Assembly (NCBI GenBank): GCA_963790415.1
Contig: CAWBOK010000001.1
Location: 558,001-622,000, forward strand
Origin: JAJZQZ01 sp963790415
GTDB taxonomy: Bacteria; Actinomycetota; Thermoleophilia; RBG-16-64-13
Length of the DNA stretch: 64,000 nucleotides
Direction of reading: 5' to 3'
Both the position numbers and the translations under genes were made by a program. The notes beneath the pieces are model-generated. The model was not told the origin of the DNA, ran no database searches, and saw nothing but the letters and a program-made list of their open reading frames with translations. Positions 31,641 through 40,556 of this stretch are shown piece after piece. How positions within the stretch are numbered: the stretch's first letter is position 1; every line of letters starts with the position of its first letter.

Positions 31641-32792
31641 ATGCACGCGCGGAAAGTATTGGTGTGGCTAGGCGTGACGGCGCTCGCGGTGGGTATGGTC
31701 TTGGCGCTCACGAGTTGCGGGGGTAGCACGACCACGACGACCGGCGGAGTTGCGACAACGACTGTCGAAGGTGTTACCACGACTGCCGGTACTACCGCGA
31801 TGCCGATCAAGATCGCTCTTCTGCTTCCCGAGACCAAGACAGCTCGGTACGAGACCCAGGACAAACCGCTCTTCGAGGCGAAGGTCAAGGAACTCGCACC
31901 TGACGCGGTGCTCCTGTACAGCAACGCCAACCAAGACGCGGCCGCACAGCAATCGCAGGCCGAGGCGGCGCTGACGAACGGTGCGAACGTGCTCGTGTTG
32001 GACCCGGTCGACTCCAAATCGGCGGCCGCGATCGTCACGAAGGCGAACGCCGCCAATGTGCCGGTCATCAGCTACGACCGTCTGATCCTCGATTCCGACG
32101 TCAACTATTACGTCTCGTTCGACAACGAGCAGGTCGGCAAGCTTCAAGGACAGGCCTTGCTCGACAGGTTGACGGCCGACGGCAATGCCGGCAAGACGAT
32201 CGTGATGATCAACGGGTCTCCCACCGATAACAACGCCAAGCTGTTCAAGGCGGGTGCGCACAGCATTCTCGACGGCAAGGTGACGATCGGCGCCGAGTAC
32301 GACACGCCCGACTGGAGTCCTGACAAGGCCCAGACCCAGATGGATCAGGCCATCACGAAGCTTGGCAAGGACGGCTTCGTCGGTGTCCTTGCCGCCAACG
32401 ACGGCACAGGCGGCGGTGCGATCGCCGCAATGAAGACCGCCGGCATCGATCCCAGCACCAGGCCGACGACCGGCCAGGACGCGGAACTCGCCGCCATCCA
32501 GCGCATCCTTCTCGGCGAGCAGTACATGACGGTGTACAAGGCGATCAAGCTCGAGGCTGAGGCGGCTGCGGCACTCGCCGTCGCCCTCGCCAAGGGCGAG
32601 CCCGTGCCCTCGACGCTGCAGCTCAGCAAGGTGAACAACGGCTTCAAGGACGTCGACTCGATTCTGTTGAAGCCGGTCGCTGTGAACAAGGACAATATTA
32701 AGGACACGGTCGTGGCCGACGGCTTCTGGACGGCCGACCAGATCATGACCACGCCCGAACTCAAAGCGGCAGGCGCAGCCGCCGGACTGTAG
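31641..32792 (+). CDS. sugar ABC transporter substrate-binding lipoprotein (XylF-like)
   Basis: The 383-residue protein has a lipoprotein signal (VLALTSCGGS, Cys near residue 25), a Thr-rich linker, then a type-I periplasmic binding fold: KIALLLPETKTARYETQDKP, ANVLVLDPVDSKSAAAIV, VPVISYDRLILDSDVNYYVS and VLAANDGTGGGAIAAMKTAG. These are typical of the XylF/ChvE group that binds xylose or related sugars. ATG 31641 follows GGAGG. An ATPase and a permease follow on the same strand. Confidence 0.9.
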   Translation: MHARKVLVWLGVTALAVGMVLALTSCGGSTTTTTGGVATTTVEGVTTTAGTTAMPIKIALLLPETKTARYETQDKPLFEAKVKELAPDAVLLYSNANQDAAAQQSQAEAALTNGANVLVLDPVDSKSAAAIVTKANAANVPVISYDRLILDSDVNYYVSFDNEQVGKLQGQALLDRLTADGNAGKTIVMINGSPTDNNAKLFKAGAHSILDGKVTIGAEYDTPDWSPDKAQTQMDQAITKLGKDGFVGVLAANDGTGGGAIAAMKTAGIDPSTRPTTGQDAELAAIQRILLGEQYMTVYKAIKLEAEAAAALAVALAKGEPVPSTLQLSKVNNGFKDVDSILLKPVAVNKDNIKDTVVADGFWTADQIMTTPELKAAGAAAGL

Positions 32793-32810
32793 TGACCGTC
32801 GCTGTCCTCA

Positions 32811-32823
32811 GGGGCATCGCCCC
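32811..32823 (+). other. hairpin covering the ribosome-binding region of the ATPase gene
   Basis: GGGGC-ATC-GCCCC can form a five-pair stem ending three bases before the ATG at 32827, where a Shine-Dalgarno sequence should be but is not. It may slow ribosome loading or stabilise the upstream message, giving more binding protein than ATPase. It is short and GC-rich, so chance is possible. Confidence 0.35.
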
Positions 32824-32826
32824 AGA

Positions 32827-33642
32827 ATGAACGCGACCGCGACGGCGCAGCCTCTGCTCTCGCTCAAAGGAGTGAGCAAGGCATTCGGCGCGAACCAGGC
32901 TCTCGCCGGCGTCGACTTCGAAGTCGACGCCGGCGAAGTCGTGGCTCTGGTCGGTGACAACGGCGCCGGCAAGTCGACGCTCATCAAGGCGATCGCCGGC
33001 GTTCAGCCCGCCGACGAGGGCACGTTCTACTTCCGGGGCAGTCCCGTGAAGATCACCACCCCTCAGGACGCAGTCCAGCTCGGCATCGCAACCGTCTATC
33101 AGGACCTCGCGCTCTGCGACAACCTCGACGTCGTCGGCAACCTCTACCTCGGCCGCGAACTGTTTGGAAAGGGGCTTGCACGAGCCGCCTACTTCGTCGA
33201 CGAGACGGCGATGGAGCAGAGTACGCTCCGGCTGCTGGAATCGCTCGCCGTGACCACCATCAAGGACGTCCGCACCGACGTCGCGTCGCTCTCGGGCGGC
33301 CAGCGGCAGGCTGTGGCGATTGCCCGCTCGCTGATCGGCGAGCCGAGCGTCGTCCTGCTCGACGAGCCCACGGCCGCGCTGGGGGTCTCTCAGACGGGGC
33401 AGGTGCTCAACCTCATCCACACCCTGCGCGAACGGGGACTCGGCGTCGTCGTGATCAGTCACAACCTCGAGAACGTCTTCGCCGTCGCGGACCGCATCGT
33501 AGTACTACGCCTGGGTCGCCGTGTCGCCACCTTCGACGTTCGCGGCGCCAGTCACGAGGACGTGGTCGCGGCGATCACCGGGGCCGTGTTCGGTGCAGGC
33601 ACAGCTGAGTTCCTCGCCGGGGGCTCGGTGGGGGACGCATGA
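32827..33642 (+). CDS. sugar ABC transporter ATP-binding protein, single domain
   Basis: The 271-residue ATPase has Walker A GDNGAGKSTLIKAIAG, Q-loop TVYQDLALCDNLDVVGNLYL, signature LSGGQRQAVAIAR, Walker B VVLLDEPTAALG and the switch His in VVISHNLENV. Sugar ABC ATPases of the Xyl/Rbs group often have two fused ATPase domains (about 500 residues); this is the one-domain form that works as a homodimer. The stop overlaps the permease start (ATGA). Confidence 0.92.
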   Translation: MNATATAQPLLSLKGVSKAFGANQALAGVDFEVDAGEVVALVGDNGAGKSTLIKAIAGVQPADEGTFYFRGSPVKITTPQDAVQLGIATVYQDLALCDNLDVVGNLYLGRELFGKGLARAAYFVDETAMEQSTLRLLESLAVTTIKDVRTDVASLSGGQRQAVAIARSLIGEPSVVLLDEPTAALGVSQTGQVLNLIHTLRERGLGVVVISHNLENVFAVADRIVVLRLGRRVATFDVRGASHEDVVAAITGAVFGAGTAEFLAGGSVGDA

Positions 33643-34853
33643 GCGCGCCCGAACAAGACACACAGCCCTCGTCGCGCGGCGTCGGGGGGATGATCAAGGG
33701 GCTCGGCCGTAGGCTCTCGCAGGGTGAGGCGGGCCCGCTTCTCGTCATCCTGATGGTTGCGGTGATCTGGATCTTCTTCCAGTTCCAGAACGACCGTTTC
33801 CTGAGCCCGGGCAACCTGACGAACCTGATGCTGCAGCAGGCCGCCGTGGCAACCATCTCGATCGGCGTGGTGCTCATCCTCCTGCTCGGGGAGATCGACC
33901 TGTCCGTCGGGGCGCTCAGCGGTTTGGCGGCTTCGGCCATGGCGGTCCTGAGCGTCAAGCACGGCGTCTCGCCCGTGCTTGCGGTGCTCGCCGCGCTGGC
34001 GATCGGTGCTGTCGTCGGCTTGTTCAACGGCTTCATGGTCACGCGTTTCCGAATCCCGTCCTTCGTCGTCACGCTGGCGGGCTCGCTCACGCTGGTAGGC
34101 CTGCAGCTCCTCGTGCTCGGCGATACAGGGACGATCAACCTGCCGGACAACTTCATCACCAGTCTGACCGGCACCTTCTTCCCGCCGCTGGTCGGCTGGA
34201 TCATTGCCATAGTCGCCGGCGTGCTCACGCTCGCGATCTCGCTCGTCGGGCGCTCTAGGCGCCGCAAAGCCGGGTTGCGTACGGGTTCGATGCAGGGTCT
34301 CATCTTCACCGTGGTGGCGGTCGGCGCCGCATTCGTCGCTTTGGTCGCAGTCGTCAACCGCGATCGAGGCCTGCCGCTCGCGGTCTGCATCGTCATCGGA
34401 CTGGCGCTCGTGTTCGCCTACATCACCGAGCACACGCGCTTCGGCCGGCACATCTTCGCGGTCGGCGGCAACGCAGAGGCCGCACGGCGGGCCGGCATCA
34501 AGATCGATCACGTGCGCATCCTCGTCTTCGTGCTCGGCTCGACACTGGCCGCGGCCGGCGGTGTGCTCGCTGCTTCACGCCTGCTGGCCGTGAATCAGTC
34601 ATCCGGCAGCAGCGACCTGCTCCTGATGGCGATCGCCGGCCCGGTCATCGCCGGAACGAGCCTCTTCGGTGGTCGGGGCACGGTCTGGTCGGCGCTGCTC
34701 GGCGCGATCGTGATCGGGTCCATCGCGAACGGCATGGACCTGCTCGCCTTCTCATCCTCAGTGAAGTTCATCGTCACCGGCGCCGTCCTCATGGCCGCCG
34801 TCACGATCGAGTCGGTCACGCGCATGCGTCGGCAGGGAGACGGCAAGCGGTAG
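33639..34853 (+). CDS. sugar ABC transporter permease (XylH-like)
   Basis: The 404-residue permease has about ten membrane helices and the family motif ILLLGEIDLSVGALSGLAAS near residue 85, followed by VGLFNGFMVTRFRIPSFVVT and the C-terminal GTSLFGGRGTVWSALLGAI. An insert near residues 190-230 (RSRRRKAGLRTGSMQGL) is typical of the XylH subgroup. It overlaps the ATPase gene by four bases. With the binding protein and ATPase it forms a complete importer. It converges with the epimerase gene; the 24-base gap shows no terminator. Confidence 0.92.
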   Translation: MSAPEQDTQPSSRGVGGMIKGLGRRLSQGEAGPLLVILMVAVIWIFFQFQNDRFLSPGNLTNLMLQQAAVATISIGVVLILLLGEIDLSVGALSGLAASAMAVLSVKHGVSPVLAVLAALAIGAVVGLFNGFMVTRFRIPSFVVTLAGSLTLVGLQLLVLGDTGTINLPDNFITSLTGTFFPPLVGWIIAIVAGVLTLAISLVGRSRRRKAGLRTGSMQGLIFTVVAVGAAFVALVAVVNRDRGLPLAVCIVIGLALVFAYITEHTRFGRHIFAVGGNAEAARRAGIKIDHVRILVFVLGSTLAAAGGVLAASRLLAVNQSSGSSDLLLMAIAGPVIAGTSLFGGRGTVWSALLGAIVIGSIANGMDLLAFSSSVKFIVTGAVLMAAVTIESVTRMRRQGDGKR

Positions 34854-34877
34854 TCTCGCCGCGGCTTGCGTGAGCCC

Positions 34878-35870
34878 TCACCGGGACTTCTCGCCGTAAG
34901 CCTGAAGAATGCGATCCATTTCCGCGTGCACCGCGTCATCCACGGACCGTCTCCCCTCATCCTCCGCGAACCATGCCAGCGTGCGGCGGATGCCCTCCTC
35001 GAAGGGCACGCCGGCCTGGAAGCCGGGTACGAACGACTTGATCTTCGTGTTGTCGAATACCGTGCTCCACGTCTTGTCACCGAGCAGACTGCCAGATGAT
35101 TCCGGCGCCATTCGCACGATGAAGTCAGTCGGGATGTGCACGATATCGGCCTCGACACCCAAAGCCTCGGCGATAGTCTGGTAGATCTGATTCCACGTCA
35201 GCACTTCGTCAGTCGTGATGTGGAACGCCTCCCCCAGCGCTTTCTCGTTGCCGAGCAACCCGAGGAACCCTCGGGCGAAGTCGTCCGCGTGCGTGACGAC
35301 CCACAGCGACGAGCCGTCGCCATGCACGATGATCGGCAGGCCGCGCAGCAGCCGATCTACGAGCGTGTAGGTTCCCCACCCCCCGAGGGCGATCGGGAGA
35401 TTCGAGTCGTAGGTCATAGAGGGACGCACGATCGTCACAGGAAAGCCCTCGTCGCGGTAGGCCCGCATCAGACGTTCCTCGCACGCGATCTTGTTGCGGG
35501 AGTAGTCCCAGTACGGGTTGTGCAACGGCGTCGACTCGGTGACGAGGTAGTGGGCCGGCGGCTTCTGATACGCCGAGGCCGAACTGATGAAGACGTACTG
35601 CGCGACCCGGCCTGCGAAGAGGGCCAGATCGCGCTCGATGTCAGCCGGCGTGTAGGCGATCCAGTCGACGACGACATCGAACTCCAGGTCCGTCAACGCG
35701 GCGTGAACCTCCTCCGGGCGGTGGATGTCGGCGATCACGCTCCGGCTGCCGGGCAAAGGCGCCCTCCGCGCTCCGCGATTGAGCACGTAGAGCTCGAAGC
35801 CTTCGGCGATCGCCATCCGGCTGACCGCCGTGCTGATGAATCCGGTTCCCCCGATGAACAGGACTTTCAT
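34878..35870 (-). CDS. NAD-dependent epimerase/dehydratase family protein
   Basis: The 330-residue protein is an extended short-chain dehydrogenase: VLFIGGTGFISTAVSRMAIA at the N-terminus (NAD loop), Asp/Ile at DIHRPEE, the active-site SSASAY with YWDYSRNKIACEE (Tyr-x3-Lys shifted as SRNK), and HADDFARGFLGLLGNE in the substrate domain. Relatives act on nucleotide sugars or related carbonyl compounds; the substrate cannot be told. AGGAG precedes the ATG. The inverted-repeat element at 35884-36051 lies directly upstream. Confidence 0.85.
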   Translation of the reverse strand: MKVLFIGGTGFISTAVSRMAIAEGFELYVLNRGARRAPLPGSRSVIADIHRPEEVHAALTDLEFDVVVDWIAYTPADIERDLALFAGRVAQYVFISSASAYQKPPAHYLVTESTPLHNPYWDYSRNKIACEERLMRAYRDEGFPVTIVRPSMTYDSNLPIALGGWGTYTLVDRLLRGLPIIVHGDGSSLWVVTHADDFARGFLGLLGNEKALGEAFHITTDEVLTWNQIYQTIAEALGVEADIVHIPTDFIVRMAPESSGSLLGDKTWSTVFDNTKIKSFVPGFQAGVPFEEGIRRTLAWFAEDEGRRSVDDAVHAEMDRILQAYGEKSR

Positions 35871-35883
35871 TGCAGGCTACTCC

Positions 35884-36051
35884 TAACAGGCTGTTGAAGA
35901 ATGACGCTTCGCCGCCGGGCTGCGCTGAGCATGCGCAAGGCAAGGACGCAGGGAGCGCTCGTAGCAGCGCTACGGGCGCGACTGAGGACGATGCATGGCG
36001 CCGCCCAGTGCTGTACGGTGGCCGAGGTCTCGTTCTTCAACGGCCTCCTAA
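35884..36051. repeat. inverted-repeat element, full copy
   Basis: The 168-base non-coding element starts TAACAGGCTGTTGAAGAATG and its right end, reverse complemented, is TTAGGAGGCCGTTGAAGAAC: terminal inverted repeats of about 30 imperfect bases. Inside is a smaller hairpin (AGCGCTCGTAGCAGCGCT). It separates the aldo/keto reductase and epimerase genes. It shares ends and internal blocks (GCCGCCCAGTGC; TCGCCRCC) with the copy at 766-889. No transposase is encoded. Confidence 0.65.
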
Positions 36052-36082
36052 TGCTCGAGGAGCGACCGAGCCCTGAATAGGG

Positions 36083-37051
36083 CTACCATAGATGATGCAC
36101 CTGAGCGCGAACGTGACGTTCGTACACTGCTCGGATCTGCTCCATTGTGGCATCTGACAGCGGAGGCAGGTCGGCCGCACGGATGTTGTCCTCGGCTTGA
36201 GCAGGACGCCTGGCTCCGGCTATCGCGCATGTCACGTCCTCGAACATCAGGATCCAGCGCAGAGCCATCTCTGCCATGGTAGCTCCCGGCGAAACTAGCG
36301 GGCGCAATTCCTCTACGGCCTGCAACCCCGTGTCATAGTCCACCCCCGCGAACGTCTCGCCACGATCGAACGATTGGCCCTCACGGTTGTAGCTGCGATG
36401 ATCGTCGGGCGCGAAGGTGGTCGCGCGGGTCATCTTGCCGGCGAGCATCCCGGAGGCCAGCGGCACGCGTGCGATGATGCCCACGCGGCGGCGTTTGGCC
36501 TCCGGGAAGAAGTCCTCCGCGGGTCGCTGTCGGAAGATGTTGAAGATGATCTGGACGGACTGCACGCCGGGGAACTCGATGGCTTTCAGGGCGTCCCCGA
36601 TCCGCTCCACGCTCACGCCGTAGTGGCGCATCTTGCCTTGCTGCACCAGATCGTCGAGGATGCCGAACGTTTCGGGGTTGTAGACCTCGACCGGCGGAAC
36701 GTGCAGCTGCATGAGGTCGATCGTCTCCGTCCCGAGATTCCGCAGACTGTTCTCGACGAAGGCGGTCATGTTCTCTCGCGTGTAGGCATTGGGGTCGGGG
36801 TTGATCCGCACTCCCATCTTCGTGGCGATGTAGAACGGCTCGCGTCGTTCCCGGCGCAATCGGCCCAGCAGCGGCTCGCTGCCATACACGTCGGCCGTGT
36901 CGAAGAAGTTGACGCCAAGATCCAGAGCGCGGTTGAGCGTGGCGAGCGATTCGCGGTTGTCCACAGGCCCCCATTGACTGCCCATCGCCCATGTGCCGAG
37001 GCCGACGGTCGAGACCTTCCAGCCCGTGCGTCCAAGTTCGCGGTATTCCAT
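36083..37051 (-). CDS. aldo/keto reductase
   Basis: The 322-residue protein has the (beta/alpha)8 aldo-keto reductase pattern: YRELGRTGWKVSTVGLGTWA, then the catalytic tetrad Asp and Tyr in NFFDTADVYGSEP, Lys in YIATKMGVR and His in LMQLHVPPVEV. The C-terminal NADPH-binding part is GARRPAQAEDNIRAADLPPL. GAGAGGGGAAG precedes the ATG. The nearest relatives are generic oxidoreductases, so the substrate is unknown. It is part of a minus-strand run of small-molecule enzymes. Confidence 0.92.
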   Translation of the reverse strand: MEYRELGRTGWKVSTVGLGTWAMGSQWGPVDNRESLATLNRALDLGVNFFDTADVYGSEPLLGRLRRERREPFYIATKMGVRINPDPNAYTRENMTAFVENSLRNLGTETIDLMQLHVPPVEVYNPETFGILDDLVQQGKMRHYGVSVERIGDALKAIEFPGVQSVQIIFNIFRQRPAEDFFPEAKRRRVGIIARVPLASGMLAGKMTRATTFAPDDHRSYNREGQSFDRGETFAGVDYDTGLQAVEELRPLVSPGATMAEMALRWILMFEDVTCAIAGARRPAQAEDNIRAADLPPLSDATMEQIRAVYERHVRAQVHHLW

Positions 37052-37108
37052 CTTGCTTCCCCTCTCGCCACCGTCACGTGCGCCGAAGGCGTTGCGCGAG
37101 AGCAGCGG

Positions 37109-37564
37109 TCAAGCGTCGTCTTGATTGTAGCGCTCACCCCGTGTGGTCGAAACAGTTGGTGTGCCGCGCCGCTCACCTACGAACTCGATCCGATTCCCCT
37201 CCGGATCCTCGACCACTGCCTCGTAGTATCCGTCGCCTGTGGTTCGAGGCCGACCTACGACGACCACCCCTGCCGACCCGAGACGTTCGACGACGTCGTC
37301 GACGGCGGTCGGGCTGGGAAGGGCGAACGCAACGTGCGTATGCCCTTCGCCGATCGGGGATTCAGCACAGTCGAGCCGATCCGCCCGGCTCATCAACTCG
37401 ATCCGCGTGTCCCCATCGAACGAGATGAAGTAGGAGCGGAAGCCGTTCTGCGGGTTCTCATACAGCGGCCCAGCCTGACCGCCAAGCTGGTCTACGTAGA
37501 ACTCCCGCATGTGCTCAAGATCGCGCACCCACACACCGACATGCTCGACTCGCAGCCGGCTCAC
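37109..37564 (-). CDS. VOC-family (glyoxalase/dioxygenase-fold) protein
   Basis: The 151-residue protein shows the paired beta-alpha-beta3 VOC fold: VEHVGVWVRDLEHMREFYVD in the first half and HTHVAFALPSPTAVDDVV in the second, with the metal-ligand Glu position in EAVVEDPEGNRIEFVGE. Such proteins are glyoxalases, dioxygenases or resistance proteins; the substrate cannot be deduced. It lies between the aldo/keto reductase and a GNAT gene on the same strand. Confidence 0.85.
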   Translation of the reverse strand: MSRLRVEHVGVWVRDLEHMREFYVDQLGGQAGPLYENPQNGFRSYFISFDGDTRIELMSRADRLDCAESPIGEGHTHVAFALPSPTAVDDVVERLGSAGVVVVGRPRTTGDGYYEAVVEDPEGNRIEFVGERRGTPTVSTTRGERYNQDDA

Positions 37565-37684
37565 GCCGTCCGATCCCTGCTCGCGCCCCGCATCCTACTG
37601 CAGCTCCTCGTGCCAGCCCACTGCGCTTCGAACCTCATCATAGCTTTTGGGCGGTCTGCTGTTGCTCTTATCGGCCGCGCGGCG

Positions 37685-38137
37685 TCAGAGCCGTTTGGCC
37701 ATTGGAACAGCGCGGATTCCGTTCCGTTCGATGTCCGAGCCAGTCGCAATGAACCCGAGCCCCTCGTACACCGGCACTGCCCACGGCGAGGAGTTGACCG
37801 TGATCGCCGACGGGCGCGGTTCCGCTGAGAGGTAGGGCTCGATCGCGGACTCGAGCAACGTGCGGCCGACGCCATGTCCCCGGTCGTCTCGTTCGACGAA
37901 AAAGAGACTGATATGTGACGAGTCCCGCACGTCGATCATGCCGACGAGTCGTCCTTCATGCTCCGCGACGGTGATGCGGTGACCGGCCGGGCGCTCTACG
38001 ACGAAGCACCGGGCGGCGCGAGTGAACTCCACAGCACCCTGGTCGGAGAAGTCGGGGCGCACAAGTTCATCGAAGCCTCGCATCACGAGCGCGAGCACCG
38101 CCTGCTCCTCACCCGAAACCATGTCGCGGTACCGCAC
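37685..38137 (-). CDS. GNAT-family N-acetyltransferase
   Basis: The 150-residue protein has the GNAT fold: ITVAEHEGRLVGMIDVRDSS as strands 3-4, the acetyl-CoA loop FFVERDDRGHGVGRTLLESA (R-x-x-G-x-G/A type) and the C-terminal SPWAVPVYEGLGFIATGSD. The acceptor may be an amine or a protein N-terminus. It stands 12 bases after the second VOC gene and 120 bases before the first on the minus strand. Confidence 0.85.
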   Translation of the reverse strand: MRYRDMVSGEEQAVLALVMRGFDELVRPDFSDQGAVEFTRAARCFVVERPAGHRITVAEHEGRLVGMIDVRDSSHISLFFVERDDRGHGVGRTLLESAIEPYLSAEPRPSAITVNSSPWAVPVYEGLGFIATGSDIERNGIRAVPMAKRL

Positions 38138-38149
38138 GTCGCGCTTCGC

Positions 38150-38560
38150 TCAGTCCAGAGGAGTGACAACCACCGACTCGGCGGACCTGCGCGCCGGCCC
38201 ATGGTAGACCGCTTCGATGTTGTTTCCATCAGGATCGAGAACGTAGGCCGCATAGTAGCCTGGATGGTACGCGCGTTCGCCCGGGCCGCCATTGTCCCTG
38301 CCGCCCGCTGCGATGGCTGCAGCAAAGAACCGACCGACTTCGCCGTGGTCTCGGGCTTGAAACGCGAGATGAACCCGAGAGACCGGTCCGTCCGCCATGT
38401 CCACCCACAGCTCGTCGGCGGAGAAGTAGCCGGCACCTTCCGTTACGGCGTCCAGGCGACCCAGCGCGGCCAGCACGGCCTTGTAGAACCGTTTGCTGGC
38501 TTCCAGATCCACCACACGCAGGTGTATGTGGTCTATCAGCCTGCCCCTATGGAACTCCAT
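38150..38560 (-). CDS. VOC-family protein, second copy
   Basis: The 136-residue protein begins GRLIDHIHLRVVDLEASKRF and ends AYVLDPDGNNIEAVYHGPAR, the two halves of a small glyoxalase-like fold with His and Glu at the usual metal positions. It is of a different subgroup from the copy at 37109-37564. It is separated from the GNAT gene by 12 bases and is probably co-transcribed with it. Confidence 0.85.
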   Translation of the reverse strand: MEFHRGRLIDHIHLRVVDLEASKRFYKAVLAALGRLDAVTEGAGYFSADELWVDMADGPVSRVHLAFQARDHGEVGRFFAAAIAAGGRDNGGPGERAYHPGYYAAYVLDPDGNNIEAVYHGPARRSAESVVVTPLD

Positions 38561-38678
38561 GGCACCTCCGATGTGGGAGAACGGTGTGCGCTTGACCTGT
38601 AACCGAGGCCCGGTCTCGGCCTCGGAGGGAGCGCAGCTTCCATGCCGAGGTTATCAGGTCGAAGCGCGTGTTAGTGAC

Positions 38679-39056
38679 CTACCTCAGCCACACGCAGTAC
38701 GGCCGGGCAAATCGGGCCACCGCGACCACGGCTCGATATCGCGACTTCATCCGAGCAGGATGTAGAGACATGTCCTCCCGTGCGGCGCATACCGAGGACA
38801 ACCCGAGCTTGAATCTCAGGGGTTGGCTCATATCCGAGCTGTCTGCGTAGCCCCAGAGATCGATCACGCCATCCGTTTCGACAACGAGCTTATCAAACAC
38901 GAACGCGGCGGCGGAGTTGTCGATCTGTCCGGTAACAGGCCCGAGTCCTTCAGGCAGGGGGCACCAGCTGGTTCGATCTGGCGAGTACTGAGTCGCAGCG
39001 TCGGCCTCGATCGTGGGACGAGCGCCGCCGGCACTGGCCGGCTCAACGAAGATCAC
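38679..39056 (-). CDS. doubtful hypothetical protein
   Basis: An open frame of 125 codons lies in an otherwise empty 638-base stretch (38561-39198). Its middle part (AAAFVFDKLVVETDGVIDLW and on) looks protein-like, but the ends are not, there is no good ribosome-binding site, and I recognise no family. It could be a decayed gene. The remainder of the stretch contains nothing I can identify. Confidence 0.25.
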   Translation of the reverse strand: MIFVEPASAGGARPTIEADAATQYSPDRTSWCPLPEGLGPVTGQIDNSAAAFVFDKLVVETDGVIDLWGYADSSDMSQPLRFKLGLSSVCAAREDMSLHPARMKSRYRAVVAVARFARPYCVWLR

Positions 39057-39198
39057 GTCGACGTCCTCACCGGCATGTGTCGCCCATCACGCTGACAACG
39101 CATCGCGATGCTTCGAGTGCCTCTTCAAGCAGTGACATGCGCTTCCCCCAGTGTCACCAACAAATGCTTCGGCGGTCTGCCGAACTCCAGCATGCGTC

Positions 39199-40398
39199 TC
39201 AGATGACTATGCGAAGGGCTTCGAGGAGCCGGTCGACGTCGTCGGCAGAGCTATATGGCGCGAGCCCGAGTCGGATGCCGCCGGCTTCGCCGAGTCCGAG
39301 CCGTCTTGAGGCTTCGAGGGCATAGAAAGAACCCGCCGGTGCGTTGATATTGAATCGCCCCAGTCGGGCTGACACCTCTCGAGGTTCCATGCCGCCGACG
39401 GTGAAGAGCAGGGTGGGCGTTCGCACCCGCGCGTGCGAATAGGCGGTGATGCGGGAGTGCTCTGAGAGTCCGTCTTCAAGGAGCCGGCGTAGACCGTCCT
39501 CGTGGTGCTCTAGCGCGGTCATCGAGCTCTCCAGCCGTGCTCGACGAGAAGGCGACGGGGAGTCTCCGAGGCCGGCTAGGAAGTCCACTGCCGCGGTCGT
39601 GCCCGCCAGAAGCTCATACGGGAGAGTGCCGAACTCGAATCGTTCGGGCACGGTGTTCACCGACGGCAGCAGCTTGTCGGGAGTCAACGTCTCGAGCAGC
39701 GCAGGAGACGCGACCAGCACGCCGCAGTGCGGTCCGCAGAACTTGTAGGGAGAGCAGCTGTAGAAGTCCGCTCCCATCTCCGATACGTCGACGATCGCGT
39801 GGGGAGTGTTGTGCACCCCATCGACGTACAGAAGGGCACCGCGCTCGTGAACCTTCTCGGCGATCTCCTTGATCGGAGGGCGTGTGCCAATGAGATTCGA
39901 GGCGGCGGTAATAGCCACCAGTCGAGTGCGATCGGAGAGTTCCTCTTCGACGTCTCCTACGGTGATCTCGGAGGTCGCCGGATCGAATTCGACCCAACGC
40001 ACTTCGACGCCCGTGTTCTTCGCGGCGTATATCCACGGACGGATGTTCGCGTCGTGGTCGAGTCTCGAGACCACGATCTCGTCGCCCGCCCTCCACGACT
40101 GTGCCAGTGTGCGGGAGAAGTCGAAGGTGAGCTGCGTCATGCTTCGCCCGAACACGACGCCTCCGGGATCCGCTCCGAGCAGGTCGGCCACTGCCTGCCG
40201 TGCGCTGAGGACGATGTCACTAGTGCGACGCTCCGCGATCGTGATCGACCCCCGCTGACACACGGCCGATTCGAGGGTGTCCCGGACGGCCTCGGCTACA
40301 ACGGTCGGGGTGAGGGAGCCGCCAGGTGCGTCAAAATGTGCGGCACCTTCACGCAGTGCCGGAAAACCCGCTCGGATGGCGTCGACCTGGAGTGTCAC
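39199..40398 (-). CDS. class-V aminotransferase / cysteine desulfurase-like protein
   Basis: The product (399 residues from GTG 40398) is a PLP enzyme of the cysteine-desulfurase-like subgroup that starts with FPALREGAAHFDAPGGSLTP. The PLP His and Asp lie in RLDHDANIRPW and LLYVDGVHNTPHAIVD, and the Schiff-base Lys in FYSCSPYKFCGPHCGVLVA. GTG 40398 is preferred because GAAAGGACG stands about nine bases upstream; ATG 40416 and 40431 lack such a site. The extended active-site Cys loop of true IscS/SufS is not evident, so a lyase or desulfurase acting on an unknown amino acid is as far as I go. Confidence 0.8.
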   Translation of the reverse strand: MTLQVDAIRAGFPALREGAAHFDAPGGSLTPTVVAEAVRDTLESAVCQRGSITIAERRTSDIVLSARQAVADLLGADPGGVVFGRSMTQLTFDFSRTLAQSWRAGDEIVVSRLDHDANIRPWIYAAKNTGVEVRWVEFDPATSEITVGDVEEELSDRTRLVAITAASNLIGTRPPIKEIAEKVHERGALLYVDGVHNTPHAIVDVSEMGADFYSCSPYKFCGPHCGVLVASPALLETLTPDKLLPSVNTVPERFEFGTLPYELLAGTTAAVDFLAGLGDSPSPSRRARLESSMTALEHHEDGLRRLLEDGLSEHSRITAYSHARVRTPTLLFTVGGMEPREVSARLGRFNINAPAGSFYALEASRRLGLGEAGGIRLGLAPYSSADDVDRLLEALRIVI

Positions 40399-40556
40399 TG
40401 CGTTGCGTCCTTTCATCGGCCTGTGCCGCACGGTCTATCATTCTCTACGAAACTCAACTTTTTCCAGTCCGTCGAGGTGCGAGTCCTGCGAGCCTCGCCG
40501 AGGAGTCGACGACGTTCACGCACGATCCTCCCGATCGCGCTCGAGTCTCGTAGGCA

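Noticed and set aside
39077..39198. Short open frames after the doubtful hypothetical gene
   Set aside because: They are below 90 codons, overlap each other in several frames and show no ribosome-binding site or family pattern.
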